A stretch of DNA of 43,382 bases, taken from contig NW_008246074.1 in NCBI RefSeq assembly GCF_000281045.1, positions 188,952 through 232,333 of the forward strand, given 5' to 3'. This DNA comes from Saprolegnia diclina VS20. Taxonomy: Eukaryota > Oomycota > Saprolegniomycetes > Saprolegniales > Saprolegniaceae. The first letter of the stretch is position 1. Each line of letters starts with the position of its first letter. The notes under the pieces are model-generated. The model did not search any database and was not told the DNA's origin. It saw only the letters and a list, made by a program, of their open reading frames with translations. This document shows, piece by piece, positions 9,341-19,700 of this stretch. The position numbers were made by a program, and so were the translations under genes.

Positions 9341-12300
9341 TCATCGCACAATAAACAAACGGTCGTGGGGGGCGAGGAGCGTGTCGGGGGCGGGGTTGAC
9401 AAAAGTAAAATGCGCCACCGACGTCCTCGCGCGAAACACCCCGAGACACAGCGTATCCTACACGGCAAATTGGAATCTGACAAATACGGGACAAGTACAA
9501 ACCTCGTGCAGCAGAAGCGCTTCAAAGCACGCCGCATACGACTGACCAAGAAGCGCTGCTGGCACCGGCACTTGGCGCAGTGCCCGCGGCCGCTCGGTAT
9601 CGTCCGCCTCCCCAAACACAAGGAGGTGAAGGAAATCGATGCCGCTGCCTGTCTTTTTGCAGCTGCCAAGGAGCGCGTCAAGCGCGTTCGAGACGACAAT
9701 ATGGCCTAACCCCCCGACATTGAAGTCCAACGACAACACAGAGTGGCGTCGTACCGCCAGCAAACAGCGGGTGGCAAATGCTGTCGAGCACTTCATTCGA
9801 TCGCTGCGTGCCATTCGTCGTGCCCATGTCTTCATCGTGCAAGGTCTTGAGGAACCGAACACTGCTCGGTCGACTCTAATATGGACGATTCAAGTCCATA
9901 TCAATCGTTTATGCGATAAAAGAACCAGTTCAATGACAATCGACGGGCGGGGCGCGTCGACATCGAGCGACGTCTCACAAACTTCGGTGACGAACCGATG
10001 CAGTGTGATTGCGTCCGTGTCGGGCATATTGTGGTCAATCACGTCATTCGAGTCGAGCTCCGACTCGAAAACGTCGTCGTCGTCGACGTGCGGCGGCGTT
10101 TGCGCGCAGCTTGCCAAGATGACGATGCTTTTGCTGGTCGTAACGCACGCCGCTGCGAGCGTCTTGGCCGAGAGCGGCGAGCCGCAGATATAATACACTT
10201 GGTCGCGGCGACCGAGCCGGGCAAACATAGCCTCGGTGAGCGGCGCGCTGCTCACGACAACGATCGGAAGCACAGCACCATGCGACGCGTTGCGCAATGG
10301 CAAGATAAAGTCTTGAAGGGACGTTGGAAGGCCGCAGAGTACAACGTGCCCACGCATGGTCTCGGGCACAGCAGTGGCGAGAAACGCACCGTAGGCATCG
10401 ATGGCCGCCGCCGGGTAGCTGCGATCACGCAAGAGCGCGGCGGCAAAGAGGGGCCCTTCGCCGTCTTCGACCGACGACGGCAGGACGAGGCGAGGGATGC
10501 GCGCCGGTGGTTTCTCCTCATTCACTGGCAGCGTCGGCTCGGTCGCCAAGAGGCCAGCATCGCTCACAAAAGAGTCGACGCGTGAGAGGCCGTGGTCGAT
10601 ACCGTCGGCCAATGCATTTTTCACCGACCGCGCGACGATCGGCAGCGAGCTATGGCGGTGCGACTGGAGCGACGTCGTAGTCGTGATTGACGTGCGGGCA
10701 GACAAGAGTCCGCCCTTGGCATTCGCGAGCTTGGTCGTAAACGTGAGAAAATTCCACGCTTGGGACACGTCGTCAAACGTAGGTAAGAGCGCCTTGTGCC
10801 TAGAACCACATACGAGTCGGTGCAAGGAGAAAGCGCTGGAGCATACTTTTGGAGCATGGCCAGTGTAATACCGCGCACGTGCTGGCGACATTGCGGCGTC
10901 GTTGCGAGCACGAAGAGCGTGTGGCTTGTCCGCAGTCGCTCCGACGATGGGAAGAGTCGGTACCCGTCGTCCGCATCGTAGAGACCCACCAGCACGATGC
11001 GCAGCTCCTGGAAGAGGAGGAAGGCAAAGAACGCAAAGGAGACGTTGCCCTCGAGGAACGTTGGCAGCATCACGTCATAAATGTTGTGGCTCGCCCCGCC
11101 GAGGTACTCGGTCACCCACCGAGGGTGCCTACATATGTTGTACGTTTGCGATAATCCCATATATAAAATGCCAAGCGCGTACCCTGTCTTCTCGAGACGC
11201 GTGGGGCTCGTAATACTGAACAGAATCGACGTCAAGAGCGCGGGAAGGCCGGGGATCAAGCACGATTTTGCCAAAATACCCATGACCAATTGGTCAATGC
11301 ACAGAATATTGCTCGCGCCCGAGAGCGAAATGTGGCCAATATTGTCCGTCTTGCCGACTTGAACAAACAGTGGAACTAGATACCACGCAAATCAGGTTGA
11401 CTTTTTTCGTTTCACAGAGATGTACCGTGCTTGTTAAAGTGTCGCAGTGAAATCGTAATGAAATTTGCAGCCGTGTCGGCCGTGTCGCTGTCCAGCGCGC
11501 GTTTGTCGACCATGACGTAGCACGCTTTGGCCGCAGCCGCTTTGGCCCGCAGCAAATCCGTGCGGGACATGGCCGAGCCTTGAAGGTACTTGACGCGCTG
11601 CTCGTACGCCGGGTCCAGTAGCACGCGCTTGAGGTTGTGCGACGGCAAGGACGGACTCAGGATCACGACCTTGTCCTTCCAGTTCAAATTGCGCGGGTTG
11701 AGATATTCGCGCAAGAAGAAATCAAGGGCGGACGCTGTCACGTCCCCACAGAGCACAACGTGCGGGTGCTTTTCGGTTCGCCCTGTAAACGCATTGTCGT
11801 ACTCGGTCTACGAAAAATTGATAAAATGATACATTTTTTGCCGAGCGTCGTACTTCGCGGCTCACAACGTCGCTGAGTTTGCTAATTTGCATGGGCAGCA
11901 CGACGCTCGATGCGATAATGAGCAGCGTCACGCTCACCCGCCCGAGCTGCGACTTGGGCGCAATGTCGCCATACCTAGTCAATGCCTTCTGCGATATGTC
12001 AATGCGACGAGCAACGCACCCGAGCGTCGCTATCGTGATGACGACAAAGTACATGGCGTTGTAGATCGAGAGGTCTTGGCAGCGCCCCGACGTGGTGTTT
12101 TTCTGCAGCACCGTGCACCGGCTCGGGTCCGGTACGTTCGACTTGCACGGACACGCTTCTATGGCCTACAACATATATATAAATGTTGCAACATTGATAC
12201 ATTGATCCTTTGAGAGTTGTACCTGGCCAATCGCGCCAAAGCAAATGATGATGGCGACGACACCAAAGAAGAGCGTGCCCATCTCGCGCTGTTTGGCCGT

Positions 12301-12890
12301 CCGGGCAAACGAGAGAAGCCGAAAGCAACGGAGACACCGGAATGGCATGAGGCTCTTGAGCGCCGCGTAGTACGTGTGGCTTGCCTCGTAGGTGGCCGGC
12401 GAGATCACCACGTCGATGAACTGCGGATAAATCGTAACAAAGTCGGCGAGCGCGACCGGATCGACGAAGAAGGCGACGCGGTCGTCGGCTGCATACAAAC
12501 TAGTATCATGATGCATGATATTGTAGTGTCCTGACAAATAACAAATAACATACCAGAGCGCATAGTCGAAGGCAAATAGGACGCCCATAAAGGCGTGGGC
12601 GAGGCCGAGCTCGGCGCTGTCGACGCTGGTGTTCCACATGGACCAGTTCTTATCGGTATACAAGAGCGTCACAATGAGCCTAGATTGGTATCAGCTACAT
12701 TGGCGAGAGGGAATAGTAAATACCCCATGCCCACTTGCACGATATCGAGGATCGACGAGAGGAGCGAGTTGTCCATGTTGCGCGCGACCCAGCGCCGGAA
12801 CGTCTCGCCGCGCATGCGTGGCTTGATGAGCTTGCTCCGCACGCGTAGGTACACGACGTAGAGCCCGAAGCCCCGTCGCCGCCGCACCAT
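9341..12890 (-). CDS. BK/Slo-type K+ channel, complete (channel D), with an extra intron
   Basis: Complete channel of 1002 residues from 12 exons (minus strand): 12724-12890, 12554-12679, 12223-12499, 12020-12165, 11854-11974, 11426-11807, 11183-11375, 10847-11128, 9926-10799, 9755-9875, 9503-9705, 9341-9457. It is closest to B across the core (for example LNWKDKVVILSPSLPSHNLK and YEQRVKYLQGSAM). The filter is TLGYGD with Tyr240. The S4-like segment is KSLMPFRCLRCFRLLSF. RCK2 starts at HVVLCGLPTSLQDF. The intron at 11808-11853, in the linker before RCK1 (SREVV-side to TEYDNAF), is absent from B and C. The calcium-bowl region is FLKTLHDEDMGTTNG, weakly acidic. Start ATG chosen by alignment with B; an upstream in-frame start was not needed. 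Confidence 0.92.
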
Positions 12891-12973
12891 GACGCTGACG
12901 TTCGTTCGGGCGGTTCGAGGCTAAATACGGCGAAACACAGCATCGGTTGTCGTCCCGCAAGCGCTGTAACGTG

Positions 12974-13081
12974 TCATTTTATCGCCAAGACAAACAAATC
13001 GATGTGCAATTCCGCATACGTCTTCGGTCGCTTCTGACTTGTGGCAGCTAGCACAAGGTTTCGCAACAAGCCGATGTCAAG
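12974..13081 (-). other. Small C-terminal coding fragment, unrecognised
   Basis: After an AG acceptor at 13082-13083 an open frame of 35 codons (LDIGLLRNLVLAATSQKRPK, then YAELHIDLFVLAIK) runs to TGA at 12974-12976. A nearby upstream stretch (about 13210-13240, TPLIIDAAQAKGAI) looks ankyrin-like, but I could not join the two convincingly. It lies in the 502-bp spacer between WRAP73 and channel D, which otherwise holds the channel D promoter and the WRAP73 3' flank. It may be a gene remnant or chance. Confidence 0.25.
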
Positions 13082-13392
13082 CTGAATAACTTAGTGAGCA
13101 AGTCGTCACAGATAAGGGGCATCCTCGGCCATGCTCCACGTCGGTCGTCCAGAAGACAAAGACACTCACTGTCTCTAGCGTAGGAAGACATCGTTTTATG
13201 GCACCCTTGGCTTGCGCAGCGTCGATGATCAACGGAGTTTGGATAAAGAAGGACCGTCAAAAACAAAATCACATGAAACTCCTACACTCTACTAGTATTT
13301 TGGTGGTAACTTGGCTACACTGGAGCCTGCAAAGGGAGAGATGCTGGGGTTGAGGCGTCTACTACTAGTATAAATCCCTCGAGAGGGACTCT

Positions 13393-15233
13393 TCACGACG
13401 TCGTAGCTGTCGCGTCGGGGAAATAGAGACAGCAAAAATCTGACTTGCCGAGCGCGAGCAAATGCCGGCCGTCCGTCGGGTGCCACCGAAGGCTCAAGAT
13501 GGCCAATGCCTCTGCAGAGAGAGCGGTCCCATCAGTGTGCGCACATTCAACTGCCGAGTGGCTTACCGTCGGCGACTTCGATCCTACCAAAAAGGTCATT
13601 TAAATAAAAGAAAAACAAATATCTACCACGTCACGCCGGCCGACGACCAGAGACAGACCTACAGCACACCATCGCTTCTATGTATACCCTGCTTGTGCAC
13701 GAGTACGTACGCGGTTGTTGGCGCAGGCGAATGCAAGCGTGCACGCATTCGGGCTCCATCGAAAGGTCTTGACCGGTTTGGTCAACACTATTACCATCAA
13801 ATCCAGAATCGAATTCTGGCATCGACGTCCATTTGGTACCGAGGACGGTGTGGAGCTCCATCGTCTGCGTCGTCCAGATCCAAATGTGGTGCGGCATATT
13901 GTCATTTCGCGTCGCAAGCAGCGTTGCATCATGGCTCCAGGTCATGGCACCAACGCCCAGCCGCGGCGACTCTTTCCTACATCCAGTCAACGTCCCAGCC
14001 GCCAAACCAGACGCGCTTCCATACAGTGGGTCAGGCTGCACGGTCGTGACGACATGGGGCAGTGCTGCGGCTTGGAACACGAGGGACTTGCTCGCTCGTC
14101 CTGGGGCTACCTCTTCGTACACCATCACCTAGCCCCATATTCGATCATATCCTTGTCTTCGCGTATCCTGTCGACGGTATATCAGGTTACCGGGTCGGAT
14201 CGGGCGCGCGACGCAGCAATACTGCTCGGGTGCTCAAGCTCGGCCACGGGCTTGTAGTGCATGTGACTGAGAATGCGCACGCGCTCGTCGTAGCTCCCAA
14301 CAGCGAGGAACTGCCCCGTGGGGGACCACGCTAGACTCTTGACGCCGAGTGCGTGCTGGTACGCCTGCAGATGCCATATTTGTCTCGATCGCCGTCGGAG
14401 TCGCCAGGAAGTACCTCGTACGACTGGAGAAGCGACCCGTCCGGAGCGTAAAACAGCAGTCGGTACTCGAGGAACGTATCCCGAATGCAAATCGCGCGGC
14501 CGTCCGAGGTCCACTGCACCTCGACCAGGTCGTAGCTCGCCACATCGAAATGCGACACCATCTCCCACGACCCAACGTTGTAGATGCCCAGCATGTCCTA
14601 CCATCCTTTAGCCACGCGTCGCCGCTGGAGAGGACCTGTTGTACCTTGCAGTCGGCGCGCTCGGCCACGGCCAAGTACGCGCCATCGGGTGAGAAGGTCA
14701 GGCCGTCGGTCCCGAGCTTGGGCTGGCGAATCACATACTTGGACGCATCAACGAGCGACCAGACAGTTGCGTGGATGCGAAAGTCGGAAATCTACTGCCA
14801 AGGTCCGTAGGAGCAGCGTGGGGAGGCGTCGCACCGTGATGATGTGGCGTGTGTCGGGCGTCCACTTGGCGCCAATGAGCCCGCAGATCCCTTCGGCGAT
14901 CTTGCCTAAGCATGGCCGCAATGAGGCGACGCCATAGGTGCGCAATGTACACTGCCACGTCGGGTCGGTCACGGAGAAGACTTGGACGAGCGCGCGTTTG
15001 TACATGGCGCAGAGCACGAGGTGCAGGCCATCGGACGAGTCGGACGGCGCCCACTGCACGCTCGAGATGAGGTCGACGCACGTGTAGACCTGGACGACGG
15101 CCATGTTGAGCGTCGCGTCGCGGATGCTGAGCCGCGTGTCCTTGGCGATACCGAGGTACCGCCCGCAGCTGCTCCAGCTCAGGAGGCCCGCGCTGTGCGG
15201 CAGGAGCTGGCTCACGTTCGTGCTGCTCGCCAT
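13393..15233 (-). CDS. WRAP73: WD-repeat protein WRAP73 (WDR8)
   Basis: 463-residue WD40 protein, orthologue of WRAP73 (human protein about 460 residues), a centrosome/centriolar-satellite and spindle-pole factor that works with SSX2IP/Msd1. Ten exons (minus strand): 14951-15233, 14835-14905, 14645-14791, 14415-14597, 14191-14364, 13840-14128, 13711-13787, 13627-13658, 13567-13583, 13393-13511. Diagnostic stretches match the animal protein in order: VQVYTCVDLISSVQW, LVLCAMYKRALVQVFSV, LAVAERADCK, SLAWSPTGQFLAVGSYDERV, LLATRNDNMPHHIWIW and the last strand LALGKSDFCCLYFPD. Exons of 32 and 17 nt are needed to recover the last propeller blades (VCLWSSAGVTW then IEVAD). The second ATG (15233) is preferred over 15272 because it matches the usual short N-terminus. 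Confidence 0.93.
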
Positions 15234-15305
15234 GGTCTTGGTGCAAAAAAGCCTAATTAGGATTTGGGCCATATGGGATGGACGATTGGTATCCGGATTT
15301 TGAAC
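15234..15305. promoter_or_regulatory. Very short divergent promoter region
   Basis: Only about 72 bp separate the chosen start of WRAP73 (-) from the chosen start of the next gene (+). If the upstream ATG at 15264 of the + gene or 15272 of WRAP73 is used, the two transcripts overlap in coding sequence. I see no TATA box or Inr that decides this. Confidence 0.45.
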
Positions 15306-16201
15306 ATGAAGCGGCGGATCGACCTGCGCTGGCTCGGGCGCACCAGCAGGCTCGTGTGGTACGATGGCACCTCCGATCGCATGGTCGAGGCCAGCGCCAA
15401 GACGGTCTTGGGTCTACCTGCCGAGACGCGAATCCTCCTGCGCGACGGCGACGGCGACCACGTGCCGGTCGCTGGCTGCCTCCCGCCCGGCACCTACGAC
15501 GTGATCGTGTTTGACGGCGCACCGCCGCTGCCCACCGACGAACCGCTGCCTGTAAACACGATCGCCCTTCCGGACGACGCGGTTGCGGTGGCGCCGCCCA
15601 TGCTGCCGCTCTACCGCACCGTTTTGGGCCACAAGCGTCAGCGCACAGCTTCGGTCTCGACGATCATCGGCCACTTTATCGAGGTCTTCACGGTATGCAC
15701 CCTATAGCGCACGCATTTGATGACCCTGCGCGTAGGTGCCAATCGCCGCCAATGACGTGGTCAACTTCGTGCCCAACCATGGACCGTTTGCCCTTCATAG
15801 CCTGTGAAGACTGCACTTTTATCGCACCAAAATACTGACGGACCTGTAGGTACGCGGCGCTCGTGGCGTCCGAGTACGACCCGCCGGACGCGACGTCGTT
15901 TTACAAAATCGCGTCGTCGGCCGTCGTCCTCGATCGACAGCGTGCGATCCGGTACTATGCGATCCCGCCCTCGGACGTGGTGCAGCTGCCACCGGCTGGA
16001 AAAGGACCGATCTTGCGCGCGTACTTAAAGACGTCACGCCTGCACGCGCTGCCAGCCGAGACCAGACGGCGTCTACTCGGGCTCGCCGAGGTGCTCAAAC
16101 AGTCGCCCGACGATCTTCTCGCGGCATACCACCGCTTTCTCATGCAGTTTACGCCCATTTCCAAGGCGCAATTCACCAAACACCAGCAACGCACGTCATG
16201 A
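15306..16201 (+). CDS. Hypothetical protein
   Basis: Three exons, 15306-15692, 15736-15803 and 15850-16201 (introns 43 and 46 nt), giving 268 residues; an in-frame ATG at 15264 would give 282. The N-terminus (RIDLRWLGRTSRLVWYDGTS) and the PAETRILLRDGDGDHVPVAG and GTYDVIVFDGAPPLP stretches suggest a small beta-rich domain. The C-terminal part (KGPILRAYLKTSRLHALPAE, then RRRLLGLAEVLKQSPDDLL) is helical. No signal peptide, membrane span or catalytic motif is seen and I recognise no family. The gene is divergent from WRAP73. That it is real is supported by two in-phase splices and strong third-position GC bias; function is unknown. Confidence 0.75.
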
Positions 16202-16750
16202 CAATGCAGCGTGCCAACGGTGCGGAAGAAGAGCCAAGTAGTTTTCCATCACTTATCCGGATGTCGTCCCTCAAAAAAAGCGAAGTTCATGGCGTCGGTT
16301 GGATCCGCATTTTCATTTGCTCGTTGAGCTAACATGTGGTGCTAGCTCACTGGCAAGTAGAGACCGTTGGGTCGAGAGAGCCACGCCAACGAGGCTTTAC
16401 ATCTGCACTTGCCTTCTAGATTCTCTTCGCCAGCGACGTGGAGGACCGTGACGACAGGCTACATTCGACGCCTCTTGACACCACTTGTAGCCCAAACAGT
16501 CGGCTGTCAACGAGATGCGTCGTTCAACCCGACTCCGTCACGTTGTCTTTGACACAGTTGTATCGCATTGGCCAATGGTCGACACTGCATCGATCGTCGT
16601 CGACGCGCAACGTTCGCAGCTACTGCACGGGTCATACACGCTGCCACGTCATGGATGGCCTGTCTACGAAAATCCTGTATCCAGGAAGCAGACACTGGAA
16701 CGAAAAAACGCGTGTCGCGCCACAACCGACAAGAAACCGCAGTGTAACCA
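16202..16750. other. Intergenic, no gene seen
   Basis: 549 bp between two + strand genes. The overlapping open frames here are short, arginine-rich shadows. It should hold the promoter of the Tudor/ARM gene. I see no repeat or RNA gene. Confidence 0.5.
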
Positions 16751-19700
16751 ATGCAGCTGCGCGTCGGCGTCCGGGTCGACGGCCTGTACGCGAGCGGCGA
16801 CGTCTGGTTTCCCGGCACGATCGTCGACGCCAACGACGGGCTCTTCACCGTGCGCTACGACGACGGCGAGGTCGAGGAGAGCGTGCCCGAGCACCTCCTC
16901 CGGCTGCACGAGGTCGGGACATGGACCGTCGGGTCGCGTGTGCTCGCCCGCTACAACGGCGACGACGACTTTTACGCTGGCACGATCACAGCAGTAGACG
17001 ACGAGAACCGGGTGTACGACATCGCGTACGACGACGGCGAGGTCGAGGAGAACGTCTCGTATGCGTTCATCATGGACGAGGACCGGGCGCCATACTCGGC
17101 CCGCTCCGAGGCGTCGCTCATCGGCGGCGACGTGCCTTCGATTGCCGAGAACGACGATGAGCCTGCAACCGACGCGCCCGCGGTGCTGACGACACCGATG
17201 CCTCGCAGCAGTGAAGCGCCGGTGCCACTCGTTGAAGCCACACCTTCTGTAGAAGTGACAACAGTGACAGTGACAAGAGACGACGCTCCAAGACTCGAGG
17301 TTGTTGCCGCTGCACCAAGTCCCGTACACGAGCCTAGCGTCACGGAGACCGTCGAGCCAATCGCGTCTATCACGGCGGCGGAGCGCCACCCGCGCCCGCC
17401 GCCACACCGGGAGAGCGCACGCCAGAGCATGGACGAGGCGACGACGCACGGCGATGAGCCGCTAGCGACGCTGCTGCACTGCGACGTCGAGGTGCAAGCG
17501 CTTCTGAGCACGTTGGCCGAGCCCGTGACAAACAACGACAAGCTTCTTGTCGTCGTAGGCTCGGAAATGCATTTTTTGCTATCTCTGAGTCAATACGCTG
17601 TGTAGAAGAACACGCTTGCGCAGCTCTTGCACCAACTGCGCATGGCGCCGCATGTGACGACCGACATTTGCGCGCAACACGGTGGCGAAGGCCGCCTCTT
17701 GCAGTGCATTCAAGACAACGTGCAGCACTCGATCCTGGTGTGCTTTTGCTTCGTCATCATCCGTCGCCTCTGCTCCGTCTCGGACGTGGCGCTCGACACG
17801 TTCTTGTCACAAGACGTCCTGGGTGTCGTCGCCAACGTCATGGTTCTATGCCCCCAAGACGCCGTGCTTCAGGTACCATTGGCATCGCGCTGCGACACAC
17901 GCCGAAGCACATTGCATAGGCCTCGGCGTGCGGTGTCTTGGCGACGTTTGCGCGCGGCGCCGGCCTCGACCGCATGCTGCAGCTGCAGTTGGCCCAGCTG
18001 ATTCTAACCGTCTTGCTCTTGCACCAGCCGCTCAACCACTATTCGCGTCAAGTCCACTACTATGCATGCGAAGGTACGTCCAGGTGCCTCTACGATCTGG
18101 GCGCCAATGGTGGTGTAGTCCTACTGCGGCTTGCCGATACCAGCGACAAGCGCGTGCTCGCGCTCATGAGCGCCGTCGATGCTACGAACGGCTCGACCGC
18201 CATGCATTTGCTCGTCATCTTGCTTCGCCAAGGCCACCAGCACGAAGATCAAAAGGTGGCCTGCGCCGCCTGCACCCTAGTTCTCTGGTCCTCTGCCAAG
18301 ATCTAACTGTGTCGCTGATTCTGTTTCTAGTTTGGCGGCCAAGGACCGAAAATGTGCCGAGGTACTGCGCGCGACCGAAGCGCTCACAGATATTTCGACA
18401 GTCATGGCCAAGTACCCCAACGACAATGGTAGCAATGCCGCGTGCTTTCCATTGTATGACGTGGCGTAGGGATATCGCACTATTCGACCGTCGCGACGCG
18501 CGAGATTGCCCTGGCAACCATCAAGACCAACGGCCCGACCAAGGTCCATGAGAAAGCTGCAGCGATCCTCTCGACGTCCTCGACGACCGCGGCGCCGTCG
18601 AGCCACACTGCTGTCATGGCACCATCGAGCTCCAAGAAGCAGCTGCTCAAGCCGCCGACGCCAACCAAGAAGAGCCAGGCGTTTTCGCGCAACAGCATTG
18701 CGCCCGCGCCTAAACTCAGTGCCAACGTGAACGCGAGCTTGAGCAAGATGCAAGTCATGGCACGCATGACGTCGCCCCTTGGAAATGCAGCGTCGACCGT
18801 GGTGGCGTCCAACCCGGTGCGGACGCCGCTCAAACCGTCGAGCCCCGACCGGCTCGTCAAGCACCACCGGTTCATTCCGTTTGAAGACAAGCTCGAGTGG
18901 CGACTGCTGCAAGCGACGCCCAAGAAGACAGTGCCGATGCCATCGCCCAGCGCGCGCACGGTTGAGCGCGAGAACATCCTCATGCAGACGTACGGTGTCT
19001 CGACGTTGCGCGAGATGCATTTTCCGCCGTCCAAAGCAGCGTACGCCAAAGAAAAGTCGTCGCCAAAAACAAAGCCAGCGACGCCGCAGTCGCCACGCAC
19101 GAGCTCCCCACCAAAGACATTTGGCTCGCCAGCGGTATCGGTCCGCAGCAGCCCGCGACCGCCCAAAGTGCAGCCCACACGAGTTGCCCAAGAGCCGTCG
19201 ACAGTGGTTGCTAAGCCCGCGTCGGGGCGCCCACCCAAGGAGCTGCCTCGGGCGGCACGACAGCCCATCGTCAAGTACAAGGTTCAGATCGACGCCAAGC
19301 CGACGACGACCGAGACGACGCGGGCACCAAAGTCGACGACAAAGAAGAAGCTCAAGACGCTGACCGTGCGGCAGCAGTCGCTTCAAAAGATCAACCACCA
19401 AGAGATTTTGGACCAGCGGGCAATGAACCAGCTCGCGGCTCAGCTCTTTCATGAGCCAGCGTCGCCGGTACTGACGCCGACAAGTGCCGAGACAAAGCCG
19501 CCCGAGACAGGCCGTCGCAGCTTCTCGGACAAGCTCCACGAGATGATTCGAACGGCAGAGGAAGCGCTCTGTCGACCGCCCAGCGCGACCAACGTGCTCG
19601 CGGTGCGTGCTGCGACACCGCCGAGTCTTCAGTTTTCCGCGGCCGAGATCCCGCCCAAGCCCACGACCCCCAAGCCACCGGTCGTGCCCAAACCGGCGAC

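Noticed and set aside
14906-14950. Reading WRAP73 straight through this segment, which is open in frame
   Set aside because: It has GT...TAG ends and its removal restores the conserved WQCKIAEG match to the family; retained it adds 15 unmatched residues.
14731-15246. His/Arg/Gln-rich minus-strand frame over WRAP73
   Set aside because: Off-frame shadow; the WRAP73 frame matches the family along its length.
16438-17160. Plus-strand frame rich in Arg (RRRPGRRPVRERRRL) over the start of the Tudor gene
   Set aside because: Off-frame reading of the Tudor domain exon, whose own frame shows two clear Tudor repeats.
18277-19539. Long minus-strand open frame (420 codons) opposite the Tudor/ARM gene, and similar ones at 20610-21452, 21903-22706 and 22929-23483
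   Set aside because: Arg- or Ser-rich shadows produced by the strong third-position GC bias of the sense gene; they have no domains and no splice logic.
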